Below are positions 1 through 5,898 of a stretch of 7,070 nt of DNA, one piece after another. The first letter of the stretch is position 1. Each line of letters begins with the position of its first letter. The translations under genes were made by a program, and so were the position numbers. This DNA is from Comamonas sp. lk. Lineage in GTDB: Bacteria > Pseudomonadota > Gammaproteobacteria > Burkholderiales > Burkholderiaceae_C. The stretch lies in the NCBI GenBank assembly GCA_945898105.1, contig CAMDHL010000110.1, positions 1 to 7,070 of the forward strand, written 5' to 3'. A model generated the notes under the pieces. The model had not been told where the DNA came from. It ran no database searches and worked only from the letters and a program-made list of their open reading frames with translations.

Positions 1-735
1 CTACCCCAGCAAAGCCCGCAGTCTTTTGACTGCACTTTGGAGCAGGTGGCGCGCTTGCGACCGGACCGGATTGCGCTGTATGCCTATGCGCATTTGCCCA
101 CACGCTTTAAGCCGCAGCGGCGCATCGACGCTATGCAATTGCCCGGCGCTGCGGACAAAGTCACCATGCTGTCACGCTCGCTGGCCGCGCTGTCGGCGGC
201 GGGTTATGTGTATGTGGGCATGGACCACTTTGCCCTGGCTGAAGACGCACTGGCCGTGGCAAAGCGCCAGGGTCGGTTGCACCGCAACTTTCAGGGCTAC
301 AGCACCCAACCTGATTGCGATCTGATTGCCCTGGGCGTTTCCTCCATCGGCTGCGTGGGTGCCGTGTATAGCCAAAACGCTAAGAGCTTGGACGAGTACT
401 ACGACCTGCTGAACCACGACCATTTGCCGGTGGTGCGCGGCTTGGCGCTCAGCCGCGACGACATCCTGCGCCGCTCGATCATCATGGCTTTGATGTGCCA
501 GGGTGCGGTGCACTTTGAGTCGGTGTCGACCGCTCACTTGGTGGACTTCACCCGCCACTTCGCGCCAGAGCTGCAAGCCCTGCAAGCGCTGCAGGTGCAA
601 GGGCTCGTGGAAGTGGACGATGCGGGTATTCAGGTCACCGCCATGGGCTGGTACTTTGTACGTGCCATCGCTATGGTGTTTGACCGCCACTTGCAAGCGG
701 ACGTGAATCGCAACCGTTTCTCCAAAATCTTGTAA
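1..735 (+). CDS. hemN: Oxygen-independent coproporphyrinogen III dehydrogenase (HemN), C-terminal part; 5' end outside window
   Basis: HemN is the radical-SAM enzyme that oxidatively decarboxylates two propionate side chains of coproporphyrinogen III to give protoporphyrinogen IX without oxygen, a cytoplasmic step of heme synthesis. The reading frame is open from the first base, so the N-terminal half with the radical-SAM cysteine cluster lies upstream. The 244 visible residues follow the family's C-terminal half: RIALYAYAHLPTRF near the start, then GMDHFALAEDALAVA, HRNFQGYSTQ and GVSSIG, and the HemN C-terminal domain ending in NRFSKIL. These blocks match my memory of E. coli HemN almost position for position. 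No frameshift is seen. The next gene begins 19 bases after the stop, so the two are probably co-transcribed. In Burkholderiales hemN often sits with fnr and cbb3-oxidase genes, which would be upstream; this cannot be seen here. Confidence 0.96.
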   Translation, partial: LPQQSPQSFDCTLEQVARLRPDRIALYAYAHLPTRFKPQRRIDAMQLPGAADKVTMLSRSLAALSAAGYVYVGMDHFALAEDALAVAKRQGRLHRNFQGYSTQPDCDLIALGVSSIGCVGAVYSQNAKSLDEYYDLLNHDHLPVVRGLALSRDDILRRSIIMALMCQGAVHFESVSTAHLVDFTRHFAPELQALQALQVQGLVEVDDAGIQVTAMGWYFVRAIAMVFDRHLQADVNRNRFSKIL

Positions 736-754
736 GGCCAGTTAGCATCGATCT

Positions 755-1555
755 GTGCCCTCTGCGCTTGTTTCTCTTGCGCCCACAGCCTTGCTGATGG
801 GCTTGGCTGGTGGCCCGCATTGCGTGGCCATGTGCGGTGCTGCCTGCGCTGGCATAGGCCAAGCGGCAGGCGCGGCTCGGGGGCGCGCGCTGTTGGCTTT
901 TCAGGCCGGACGCATCGCCGGGTACGCGGCGCTGGGCGCGCTGGCTGCTGCCTCCATGCAAGGCCTGGGTTGGCTAACGGTGCAATCGGTGGCGCTGCGC
1001 CCGCTTTGGACTTTTTTGCATATCGCGGCTATTGCATTGGGCTTGTTGCTGATGTGGCGTGCGCGTCAGCCACAGTGGCTGGAAACGCTGGGGCGTTTTT
1101 TGTGGACGCGCGCCCAAAGCCTGGGACTGCAAAGTGGTGCGGCACCTGGCCTGATTGGCATGCTGTGGGCCTTGCTGCCTTGTGGCCTTTTGTATTCGGC
1201 GGTCATGGTCTCGGCGCTGGCCGGTAGCGTGGCCGGTGGTGCGCTGCTCATGGCCTTGTTCGCGCTGGGCAGCGGCATCACCATGCTGATCGGGCCATGG
1301 CTGTGGCTGCGTTTAGTGACGCGCAGGGGTTTGTCTGCTGAAGGCGCTCCCCTTGTCTTTAACCCCTCGGGTATTCCCACAAGTCATATCTCAGGGTTCG
1401 ACGTGCTTGTGGCACCCGTAACGCCCGCAACATCAGCCGTATCACGCGGCGATTGGGGCGTGCGCCTGGCCGGTGCCGCGTTAGCAGCCAGCGCCGCCTG
1501 GGCCTTGTGGATGGGCCTGGTGCACGACACCGCACCATGGTGTGTAGTGGCTTAA
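755..1555 (+). CDS. TauE/SafE-family (DsbD_2-like) polytopic inner-membrane protein, possible role in cytochrome oxidase or metal handling
   Basis: A 266-residue, strongly hydrophobic protein with about six membrane segments. The first segment carries GGPHCVAMCG (H22, C23, M26, C27) and a later one carries LPCGLLY (C143). This pair of cysteine motifs in separate helices is the hallmark of the proteobacterial proteins annotated as sulfite exporter TauE/SafE or DsbD_2 cytochrome-biogenesis family. Residues about 190-235 form a polar loop before the last helix. The GTG at 755 is chosen because the first membrane segment needs residues ahead of the ATG at 797; no good Shine-Dalgarno is visible, and the short gap after hemN suggests coupling. 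Substrate is unknown: the His-Cys-x-x-Met-Cys motif and the hemN neighbour suggest copper or thiol-redox handling for respiratory oxidase assembly, but that is inference. Family placement is firm, function is not. Confidence 0.85.
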   Translation: MPSALVSLAPTALLMGLAGGPHCVAMCGAACAGIGQAAGAARGRALLAFQAGRIAGYAALGALAAASMQGLGWLTVQSVALRPLWTFLHIAAIALGLLLMWRARQPQWLETLGRFLWTRAQSLGLQSGAAPGLIGMLWALLPCGLLYSAVMVSALAGSVAGGALLMALFALGSGITMLIGPWLWLRLVTRRGLSAEGAPLVFNPSGIPTSHISGFDVLVAPVTPATSAVSRGDWGVRLAGAALAASAAWALWMGLVHDTAPWCVVA

Positions 1556-1572
1556 GGTCTATTCCGCCTAGG

Positions 1573-1587
1573 GATAATGCGGGCATG
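1573..1587 (+). promoter_or_regulatory. Candidate -10 box or Shine-Dalgarno directly upstream of the dusA start
   Basis: The sequence AGGGATAATGCGGGCATG (1570-1587) can be read two ways. GATAAT at 1573-1578 is a close -10 match placed so that transcription would begin at or next to the A of the ATG at 1585, giving a leaderless or near-leaderless dusA mRNA. Alternatively AGGGA (1570-1574) is a Shine-Dalgarno 10 bases before the ATG. No convincing -35 box is seen around 1550. Either reading supports 1585 as the start. Confidence 0.35.
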
Positions 1588-2643
1588 GAGTTTTCTACAC
1601 CGGCCTCACTTCCTCTGATGGACAAGGCACTTAGCAATACCTTGACCGACGTACGCTGGCGTCTGTCCGTGGCGCCGATGATGGACTGGACCGACCGCCA
1701 TTGCCGTTATTTCCATCGTCTACTGACACGCCACACCCGGCTCTATACCGAGATGGTGACCACCGGCGCACTGCTGCATGGCGATGTGGGGCGGCATTTG
1801 CGTTTTAATGCCGAAGAGCAGCCGCTGGCGCTACAACTCGGTGGTAGCGAGCCGGCAGACCTCGCGCGTGCCGCCCGTATGGGCGTGCAGTGGGGCTATG
1901 ACGAAATCAACCTCAATTGCGGTTGCCCCAGCGAGCGCGTGCAACGCGGCGCTTTCGGCGCCTGCCTAATGAACGAGCCGGCTCTGGTGGCCGATTGCGT
2001 GAAGGCCATGGTCGATGTGGTGGACGTGCCGGTGACGGTTAAGCATCGCATCGGTATCGATAAAAACGAGGACTACGCATTTGTGCGCGACTTTGTCGGC
2101 ACGGTGGCGCAGGCCGGTTGTGACGTGTTTATCGTGCATGCACGCAATGCCTGGTTGCAAGGCCTATCGCCCAAAGAGAACCGCGAAATTCCGCCTCTGC
2201 GTTACGACATGGCCTACCGCTTAAAAAAAGACTTTCCTAGTCTTCAAATTGTTGTGAACGGCGGCATTACAAACAATGCCGACATCGCCACCCATTTGCA
2301 GCAAGTAGACGGTGTGATGTTGGGTCGCGAGGCCTATTACCGCCCCTGGTTGATGACCGAGTGGGATGCGCTTTTTTATGGGGCAGTGCACACGCCGCTT
2401 CAGCCCGAAGTGGTGGAAGAAGCCATGGTGCGCTACATGGAGCGCGCCTATACCGAAGACGGTTGCCCTTGGTATGCGATTGCCCGCCATATGCTGGGCC
2501 TGTACCACGGGCGGCGTGGCGCGCGCCTGTGGCGCCAAGTCTGGAGCGACCACCGCTTAAAGCCCTTGCCCCCGCGTGAGGTGCTGGCCCGCGCACGCGC
2601 GGCTATGGCGCAGTCCGCCGTTGTGGCAGACCATGCAGCCTGA
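1585..2643 (+). CDS. dusA: tRNA-dihydrouridine(20/20a) synthase DusA
   Basis: FMN- and NADPH-dependent enzyme that reduces uridines 20 and 20a in the D-loop of tRNAs. The 352-residue product matches DusA along its whole length. An (beta/alpha)8 barrel begins with SVAPMMDWTDRHCRYF (28-43), followed by YTEMVTTGA, LQLGGS, and the diagnostic YDEINLNCGCPSERVQ (105-120). The catalytic cysteine is C127 in GACLM. FMN and tRNA contacts expected of the family are visible at K153 (TVKHRIG), H185 (IVHARNAW), LSPKENREIPPL, NGGI (225-228) and LGREAY. The frame is open further upstream, into the previous gene, but the ATG at 1585 has AGGGA 10 bases ahead and gives the usual family length; the ATG at 1618 (341 residues) is the alternative. 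The gap to the upstream gene is 29 bases, and the end overlaps the next gene by 11 bases. Confidence 0.96.
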   Translation: MEFSTPASLPLMDKALSNTLTDVRWRLSVAPMMDWTDRHCRYFHRLLTRHTRLYTEMVTTGALLHGDVGRHLRFNAEEQPLALQLGGSEPADLARAARMGVQWGYDEINLNCGCPSERVQRGAFGACLMNEPALVADCVKAMVDVVDVPVTVKHRIGIDKNEDYAFVRDFVGTVAQAGCDVFIVHARNAWLQGLSPKENREIPPLRYDMAYRLKKDFPSLQIVVNGGITNNADIATHLQQVDGVMLGREAYYRPWLMTEWDALFYGAVHTPLQPEVVEEAMVRYMERAYTEDGCPWYAIARHMLGLYHGRRGARLWRQVWSDHRLKPLPPREVLARARAAMAQSAVVADHAA

Positions 2644-3544
2644 GTCAAAGGCTGGCGCGCTGCGCATAGCCAAATTGCTAATCTGGGTGATTCCACTTTT
2701 GTGGATAGTCAATTCCGTCATCGCCCGGCGCGCCACAGGCGTCATTACGCCGCATGTGCTGGCCTGGGGGCGCTGGGCCTTGGCCGGGGCGATATTGGCG
2801 TGGGTTACTCGCGCTGAGCTTTGGCAGCATCGCCAGGAACTGCGCACCCACGCCAGGCGCTATCTGCTGCTGGGCGCTTGCGGTATGTGGATCTGCGGCG
2901 CGGCGGTGTACTTTGCCGGGCAGACCACCACCATGATGAATATCTCGCTCATCTACGCAGCCTCGCCGGTGATGATTGCCGTGGGCTCGGTGCTATGGCT
3001 GCGCGAAGCGTTTTCAAAGCGCCAGGCGCTGGGCGTAGTGATGGCGTTGGCGGGCGTGGTGCATGTAGTGGTGCAGGGGCAATGGCTCTTGCTCACGCAA
3101 GTGGTGTTTGTACCCGGCGACTTATGGATCGCGGCTGCCGCCACAGCCTGGGCCGCGTATTCCATGCTTCAAAAACACTGGGGCAACCCCATGAGCGCCA
3201 GCGCCCAACTCGCAGTCATATGTGCGGGGGGCGTGGTGGTGCTGACGCCTTTTGCCATTTGGGAACTGCTGCAAGGCGGCCCGCCGCTCGGTACGCAAGC
3301 GCTTGCTTTGGTGGTGATGGCCGCTCTGTTTCCCGGCGTGCTGGCCTATTGGATTTATGGCTGGACGCAGTCGGTTCTCGGCCCCGGCCCGGTGGCTATG
3401 ACGATGTACCTCGGGCCTCTGTACGCGGCCGTCGTGGCCTGGCTCTTTTTAGGCGAGGCGCTGGAGCTGCACCACCTGATTGGCGGCGTGCTGATTTTGT
3501 CCGGCGTGGGCCTGGTGGTGGCGGGGAAGCGGGCGGGGGACTAA
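2633..3544 (+). CDS. EamA/DMT-superfamily transporter (RhaT-like drug/metabolite exporter)
   Basis: A 303-residue integral membrane protein with about ten predicted helices in two EamA repeats, first helix at about residues 14-31 and last at about 281-297. Family features include the conserved stretch before helix 4 (YFAGQTTTMMNISLIYAASPVMIAV, about 93-117), the helix ending in WLREAFSKRQALGVVMALAGV, and in the second half WLFLGEALELHHLIGG (270-285), the typical EamA tail. Members export amino acids, nucleotides or other small metabolites; nothing here identifies the substrate. The ATG at 2633 is preferred because it starts just before the first helix and overlaps the last 11 bases of dusA in another frame, a layout typical of translational coupling. 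A further-upstream start at 2576 would lie deep inside dusA and add a charged leader, so it is rejected. Clear as a family, unknown as a substrate. Confidence 0.9.
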   Translation: MQPESKAGALRIAKLLIWVIPLLWIVNSVIARRATGVITPHVLAWGRWALAGAILAWVTRAELWQHRQELRTHARRYLLLGACGMWICGAAVYFAGQTTTMMNISLIYAASPVMIAVGSVLWLREAFSKRQALGVVMALAGVVHVVVQGQWLLLTQVVFVPGDLWIAAAATAWAAYSMLQKHWGNPMSASAQLAVICAGGVVVLTPFAIWELLQGGPPLGTQALALVVMAALFPGVLAYWIYGWTQSVLGPGPVAMTMYLGPLYAAVVAWLFLGEALELHHLIGGVLILSGVGLVVAGKRAGD

Positions 3545-3880
3545 CAAAGCACTGCGCTAGTTCGCTGATTTTTTGTTTTAAGCGGCGGCAGTTCCTGGCT
3601 TGCTGGCGTCGGCTGGAATAGCGAGTCTTTAGGCTCCAAAACCGCGCTCTGGTGAAAAGCAGAGCCGCATCCTATGGAGCGATGCTCCCCGCCAAGTTGG
3701 AATCGGCCTGCATCAACCCCAATTCCGTCATTGCGCGCGCAGCAGCGAAGCCATCCACTTTGGCCTGTGAATTAAGTGCGTATGGGTCGCCGTGGTACTG
3801 CGCCCCTGGCGATGACGTGCTTTGGCAGAGCTTCCCTAGCAGGGTGGCTCTCTTTTCTTTGTTCAATATGCCCTCGAAAG
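3545..3880. other. Intergenic stretch of host-like composition without a recognised gene
   Basis: This stretch follows the transporter stop and precedes the AT-rich control region. It holds two short perfect hairpins (GCTCTG/CAGAGC at 3646-3665 and GGAGC/GCTCC at 3676-3688), neither followed by a T-run, and a T6 run at about 3573-3578 with no convincing stem ahead of it, so I find no clear terminator for the dusA-transporter transcript. One minus-strand ORF (3672-3866) is listed separately. No tRNA, insertion-sequence end or recognisable gene fragment is visible. Confidence 0.5.
3672..3866 (-). CDS. Small ORF of unknown function (64 residues), possible gene remnant
   Basis: I do not recognise this protein. 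It is a 64-residue hydrophilic product beginning with a TTG at 3866. The strand upstream reads GAGGG, then five bases, then the TTG, which is a good Shine-Dalgarno at good spacing and is the main argument for translation. The product has a basic start (MNKEKRATLLGKL), a single Cys, no membrane segment or signal peptide, and ends in GSIAP. The stop falls inside the small hairpin at 3676-3688 region. A 77-codon ORF on the opposite strand (3652-3885) covers the same bases, so open frame alone is weak evidence. It lies just outside the AT-rich hipBA control region, in GC-richer DNA, and could be a decayed host gene. No function is proposed. Confidence 0.3.
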   Translation of the reverse strand: MNKEKRATLLGKLCQSTSSPGAQYHGDPYALNSQAKVDGFAAARAMTELGLMQADSNLAGSIAP

Positions 3881-3889
3881 TTTAAAAAA

Positions 3890-3921
3890 ATCATAAGAGG
3901 CATATTTACACCTCTTATGAT
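3890..3921. repeat. Perfect 11-bp inverted repeat upstream of hipB: candidate operator or minus-strand terminator
   Basis: ATCATAAGAGG (3890-3900) and CCTCTTATGAT (3911-3921) are exact reverse complements separated by ten bases. This is the strongest palindrome in the non-coding part of the window. Lying 160-190 bases ahead of hipB, it could be an operator for the HipB dimer. Read on the minus strand, the hairpin is followed by a run of T (the A-run 3884-3890 on the plus strand), so it could also act as an intrinsic terminator for leftward transcription, although no leftward gene is seen to its right before 4080. The symmetry is certain; the role is inference. Confidence 0.6.
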
Positions 3922-3968
3922 GATTAAATTCGATAAAAGTCCTAAGTAAGTTGCTTATGAAGATTAAA
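3914..3968 (+). repeat. 15-base direct repeat pair, 40 bases apart
   Basis: CTTATGATGATTAAA at 3914-3928 and CTTATGAAGATTAAA at 3954-3968 agree at 14 of 15 positions and are offset by exactly 40 bases, close to four helical turns. The first copy starts inside the right arm of the 3890-3921 palindrome, so the second copy looks like an extra half-site for the same DNA-binding protein. This is consistent with cooperative binding by the HTH antitoxin encoded downstream, but AT-rich DNA makes chance similarity easier. Confidence 0.45.
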
Positions 3969-3980
3969 AATTACCATAAA
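3951..3980 (+). promoter_or_regulatory. Weak candidate promoter for hipBA
   Basis: TTGCTT (3951-3956) and CATAAA (3975-3980) form a weak sigma-70-like pair with an 18-base spacer. If used, the -10 and start site would be covered by the palindrome at 3972-3992, which would suit autorepression by HipB. A second possibility is TATAAG (4040-4045), a better -10 but without a properly spaced -35 (TTGAGT at 4014-4019 is 20 bases away). Neither is convincing by itself. Confidence 0.25.
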
Positions 3981-3992
3981 ATATATATGGTA
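3972..3992. repeat. 7-bp inverted repeat TACCATA/TATGGTA: candidate HipB operator
   Basis: TACCATA (3972-3978) and TATGGTA (3986-3992) are perfect reverse complements around a seven-base AT spacer, 21 bases in all, the size and form expected of a site for a dimeric XRE-type repressor. It is centred about 99 bases before the hipB start and overlaps the weak candidate promoter. E. coli HipB also binds short palindromes with an unconserved centre, though with a different sequence. Its arms differ from those of the 3890-3921 palindrome, so the two may bind different proteins. Confidence 0.45.
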
Positions 3993-4080
3993 GAGGCAGA
4001 TTAAGGGTTCTTATTGAGTTTTTTATTCACTAAAGGCACTATAAGGGCGTTTACGTAGAAAGATTTTAGGCCAATTCAAA

Positions 4081-4512
4081 ATGATTGAAAATCAGACACT
4101 TAACGAGCATGAGCTTGACCTAGGCGAAAAACTCAAGCGTCTGCGTCTCAATAAAAACTGGGATCAGAAAATGCTCGCGGCGCGCGCTGGCGTGAGCGTG
4201 CGCGCCCTGCGAAACCTCGAAGCTGGAAATGGCTCGACTGTCAAGACGCTGTTGAGCATCGTGCGTGCGCTTGGTCGGGAGTCGTGGCTAGAAACGATAG
4301 CGCCAGTGGCGACGATCAATCCCTTGACTCTGACAAGTCGCGCTTCAAAGCGTGTGCGCGCAACAAGCCCCAAAGTTAGGATAAATGCAGCCAAACGGCT
4401 CCTTGCTAACGCGCAGACCGCCCAAGCCGAGGGCCAACAGGCACCTGGCTCACTATTTCAAATTAATGCAGCTCGCCGATTGCTCGAAGGAACTGAACAA
4501 GAAATTGAATAG
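4081..4512 (+). CDS. hipB: HipB-like XRE-family antitoxin / autorepressor
   Basis: A 143-residue DNA-binding protein whose likely job is to bind and restrain the HipA-type kinase encoded 46 bases downstream and to repress the shared promoter. Residues about 15-66 form an XRE/Cro-type helix-turn-helix: GEKLKRLRLNKNWDQKMLA, then ARAGVSVRALRNLEAGNG with the recognition helix around VSVRALRNLE, then a helix ending VRALGRESWLE. The segment after it (INPLTLTSRASKRVRA, 79-94) resembles the proline-leucine then basic stretch common in HipB-like partners of HipA. E. coli HipB has only 88 residues; the extra length here is a C-terminal tail that repeats INAAKRLL (101-108) as INAARRLL (128-135). The ATG at 4081 has TTAGG ending 10 bases ahead, a modest Shine-Dalgarno. 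Base composition is lower in GC than the flanking host genes. The family call is firm; pairing with hipA is inferred from adjacency. Confidence 0.85.
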   Translation: MIENQTLNEHELDLGEKLKRLRLNKNWDQKMLAARAGVSVRALRNLEAGNGSTVKTLLSIVRALGRESWLETIAPVATINPLTLTSRASKRVRATSPKVRINAAKRLLANAQTAQAEGQQAPGSLFQINAARRLLEGTEQEIE

Positions 4513-4558
4513 CCGCCTCTAAAAAATCTGAATCCCAATAACGCGTTTCAAGAATCGT

Positions 4559-5887
4559 ATGACCACGAAAAAGACTACAGCAAAAACAATAGGAGGCAAG
4601 CCATTCACACACGTGGACGTAGTAAAGGTGCACTTGTGGCAAATACACATAGGCTCCGTCAGCCTCGATCCAAAGTATGGGTTCTATGTCTTTAACTACA
4701 CCCAAGAATTCATCCATAGCGGCATCGAGCCATCACCATTGCAGATGCCTCTATCAGAGGAAGGTTACATTTTCACGGATCTTCCAGAAGCAACGTACCA
4801 ACGATTGCCAGCCATGCTCAGCGACGCGTTACCGGATGATTTTGGTAATGCACTTATCAACCGTGAAATGGCAGACCGTGGCGTCTCAGTCTCGAGGGTC
4901 ACGCCCTTAGACAGGCTGGCCTATATGAGCAATCGGGCGATGGGAGCGTTGAAGTTTCAGCCCATGCGCGGTCCAGTAAGACGCAAGCCTACTGCCATTG
5001 ACCTCAGTTCGCTCGTTGAGCAAGCACGTAAGGCCGTAACAGGTGTCATGGATGACGATGATCATACCCACGCGGCGCTACGCAACATCATTGATGTTGG
5101 CACATCGGCTGGAGGTGCACGCGCAAAAGCGGTCATTGCATGGAACCCTACAACCGATGAAATTCGTTCAGGCCAGCTAGATGCTCCTGATGGTTTCGAG
5201 CAATGGCTCCTAAAGTTCGACGGATTAGACAAGAACCGTACCTTAGGTTCTTCGCAAAGTTATGGTCGAGTCGAGTACGCCTACCATTTGATGGCACGCG
5301 ACGCAGGCCTCCATATGACTGATTGCCGACTTCTCAAGGAAAACGGTCGTGCGCACTTCATGACCCGACGTTTTGACAGAGAAGAAAATGGTGATCGCAA
5401 TCACATGCAAACGCTTTGCGCGATGTCGCATGTTGACTACAAAAAGAAAGGCACCAATGCATATTCGCAGCTTTTCTCTACGATGGTGCAACTCAAACTT
5501 CCGTACGACGCGATGGAAGAGGCGTTCCGTCGCATGGTATTTAACGTGATGGGACGAAACTGCGACGATCACACGAAGAATTTTTCATTCTTGCTTCGCG
5601 AAGGCAGCGGAACCTGGGAGTTGACACCAGCTTACGACGTCACCTTCGCTTACGACCCTGCGAACGAGTGGATCAGCCAGCATTTGATGTCTGTGAACGG
5701 AAAATTCAAGGATTTCGAGCTCAAAGATCTGCTGGCAGAGGCCGACCGATTCAAAATTGGAACTGCAAACGACGTCATCGGGAAAGTGCGAAATGCCATC
5801 AAGCAATGGCCCCGGTTTGCCGAGCTTGCGGGTCTTCCTGAGGACGAAATGGTGGAGCGCCAGAATTATTTGCTGCCACTTGATTGA
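4559..5887 (+). CDS. hipA: HipA-family Ser/Thr kinase toxin
   Basis: A full-length (442-residue) HipA-fold kinase. E. coli HipA phosphorylates glutamyl-tRNA synthetase and halts translation; the target here is unknown. Residues about 20-140 are the N-subdomain 1/couple_hipA-like part (VVKVHLWQIHIGSV, then LSDALPDDFGNALIN and MGALKFQP). The kinase core follows: a glycine-rich loop GTSAGGARAK (181-190), where S183 aligns with autophosphorylated Ser150 of E. coli HipA; K219 in WLLKF as the nucleotide-binding lysine; NCDDHTKNFSF (334-344) with catalytic D336 and N341; and LTPAYDV with metal-binding D360. Nothing essential is missing, so the toxin appears active. The start at 4559 has only a weak Shine-Dalgarno, and an alternative GTG at 4613 would trim 18 unconserved residues. 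Codon use and GC differ from the neighbours, suggesting transfer. Being full length and preceded only by an HTH gene, it is a two-gene hipBA, not a split hipBST. Confidence 0.93.
   Translation: MTTKKTTAKTIGGKPFTHVDVVKVHLWQIHIGSVSLDPKYGFYVFNYTQEFIHSGIEPSPLQMPLSEEGYIFTDLPEATYQRLPAMLSDALPDDFGNALINREMADRGVSVSRVTPLDRLAYMSNRAMGALKFQPMRGPVRRKPTAIDLSSLVEQARKAVTGVMDDDDHTHAALRNIIDVGTSAGGARAKAVIAWNPTTDEIRSGQLDAPDGFEQWLLKFDGLDKNRTLGSSQSYGRVEYAYHLMARDAGLHMTDCRLLKENGRAHFMTRRFDREENGDRNHMQTLCAMSHVDYKKKGTNAYSQLFSTMVQLKLPYDAMEEAFRRMVFNVMGRNCDDHTKNFSFLLREGSGTWELTPAYDVTFAYDPANEWISQHLMSVNGKFKDFELKDLLAEADRFKIGTANDVIGKVRNAIKQWPRFAELAGLPEDEMVERQNYLLPLD
4591..4596 (+). promoter_or_regulatory. Perfect AGGAGG inside the 5' end of hipA
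   Basis: AGGAGG lies at codons 11-13 of the hipA frame as called from 4559. The nearest downstream in-frame start is GTG at 4613, 16 bases away, which is longer than usual spacing. The GTG would produce a protein starting right at the conserved VVKVHLW block. It may be an internal initiation signal, a pause site, or chance. Confidence 0.3.
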
Positions 5888-5898
5888 AACAAACCCCG

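Noticed and set aside
172..696. Long minus-strand ORF opposite hemN (174 codons)
   Set aside because: It is the reverse-strand shadow of a clearly coding hemN, a common effect in GC-rich DNA; the product is rich in His and Gln with no family resemblance.
1453..1584. Upstream extension of the dusA frame
   Set aside because: It overlaps the end of the membrane-protein gene in another frame and adds residues with no counterpart in DusA proteins.
3646..3665. Hairpin GCTCTG/CAGAGC after the transporter gene as a terminator
   Set aside because: Only six pairs with an eight-base loop, and no T-run follows on either strand.
3676..3688. GGAGC/GCTCC palindrome
   Set aside because: Five pairs around three bases is too short to claim a function.
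2710..3731. Exact 12-base match CAATTCCGTCAT at 2710-2721 and 3720-3731, reading NSVIAR in both places
   Set aside because: Similarity stops just beyond the 12 bases; one or two such matches are expected by chance in 7 kb, so there is no evidence of a transporter gene duplication.
3652..3885. Plus-strand 77-codon ORF opposite the small minus ORF
   Set aside because: No good Shine-Dalgarno, cysteine- and serine-rich composition without family resemblance, and it lies antisense to an ORF with a better start signal.
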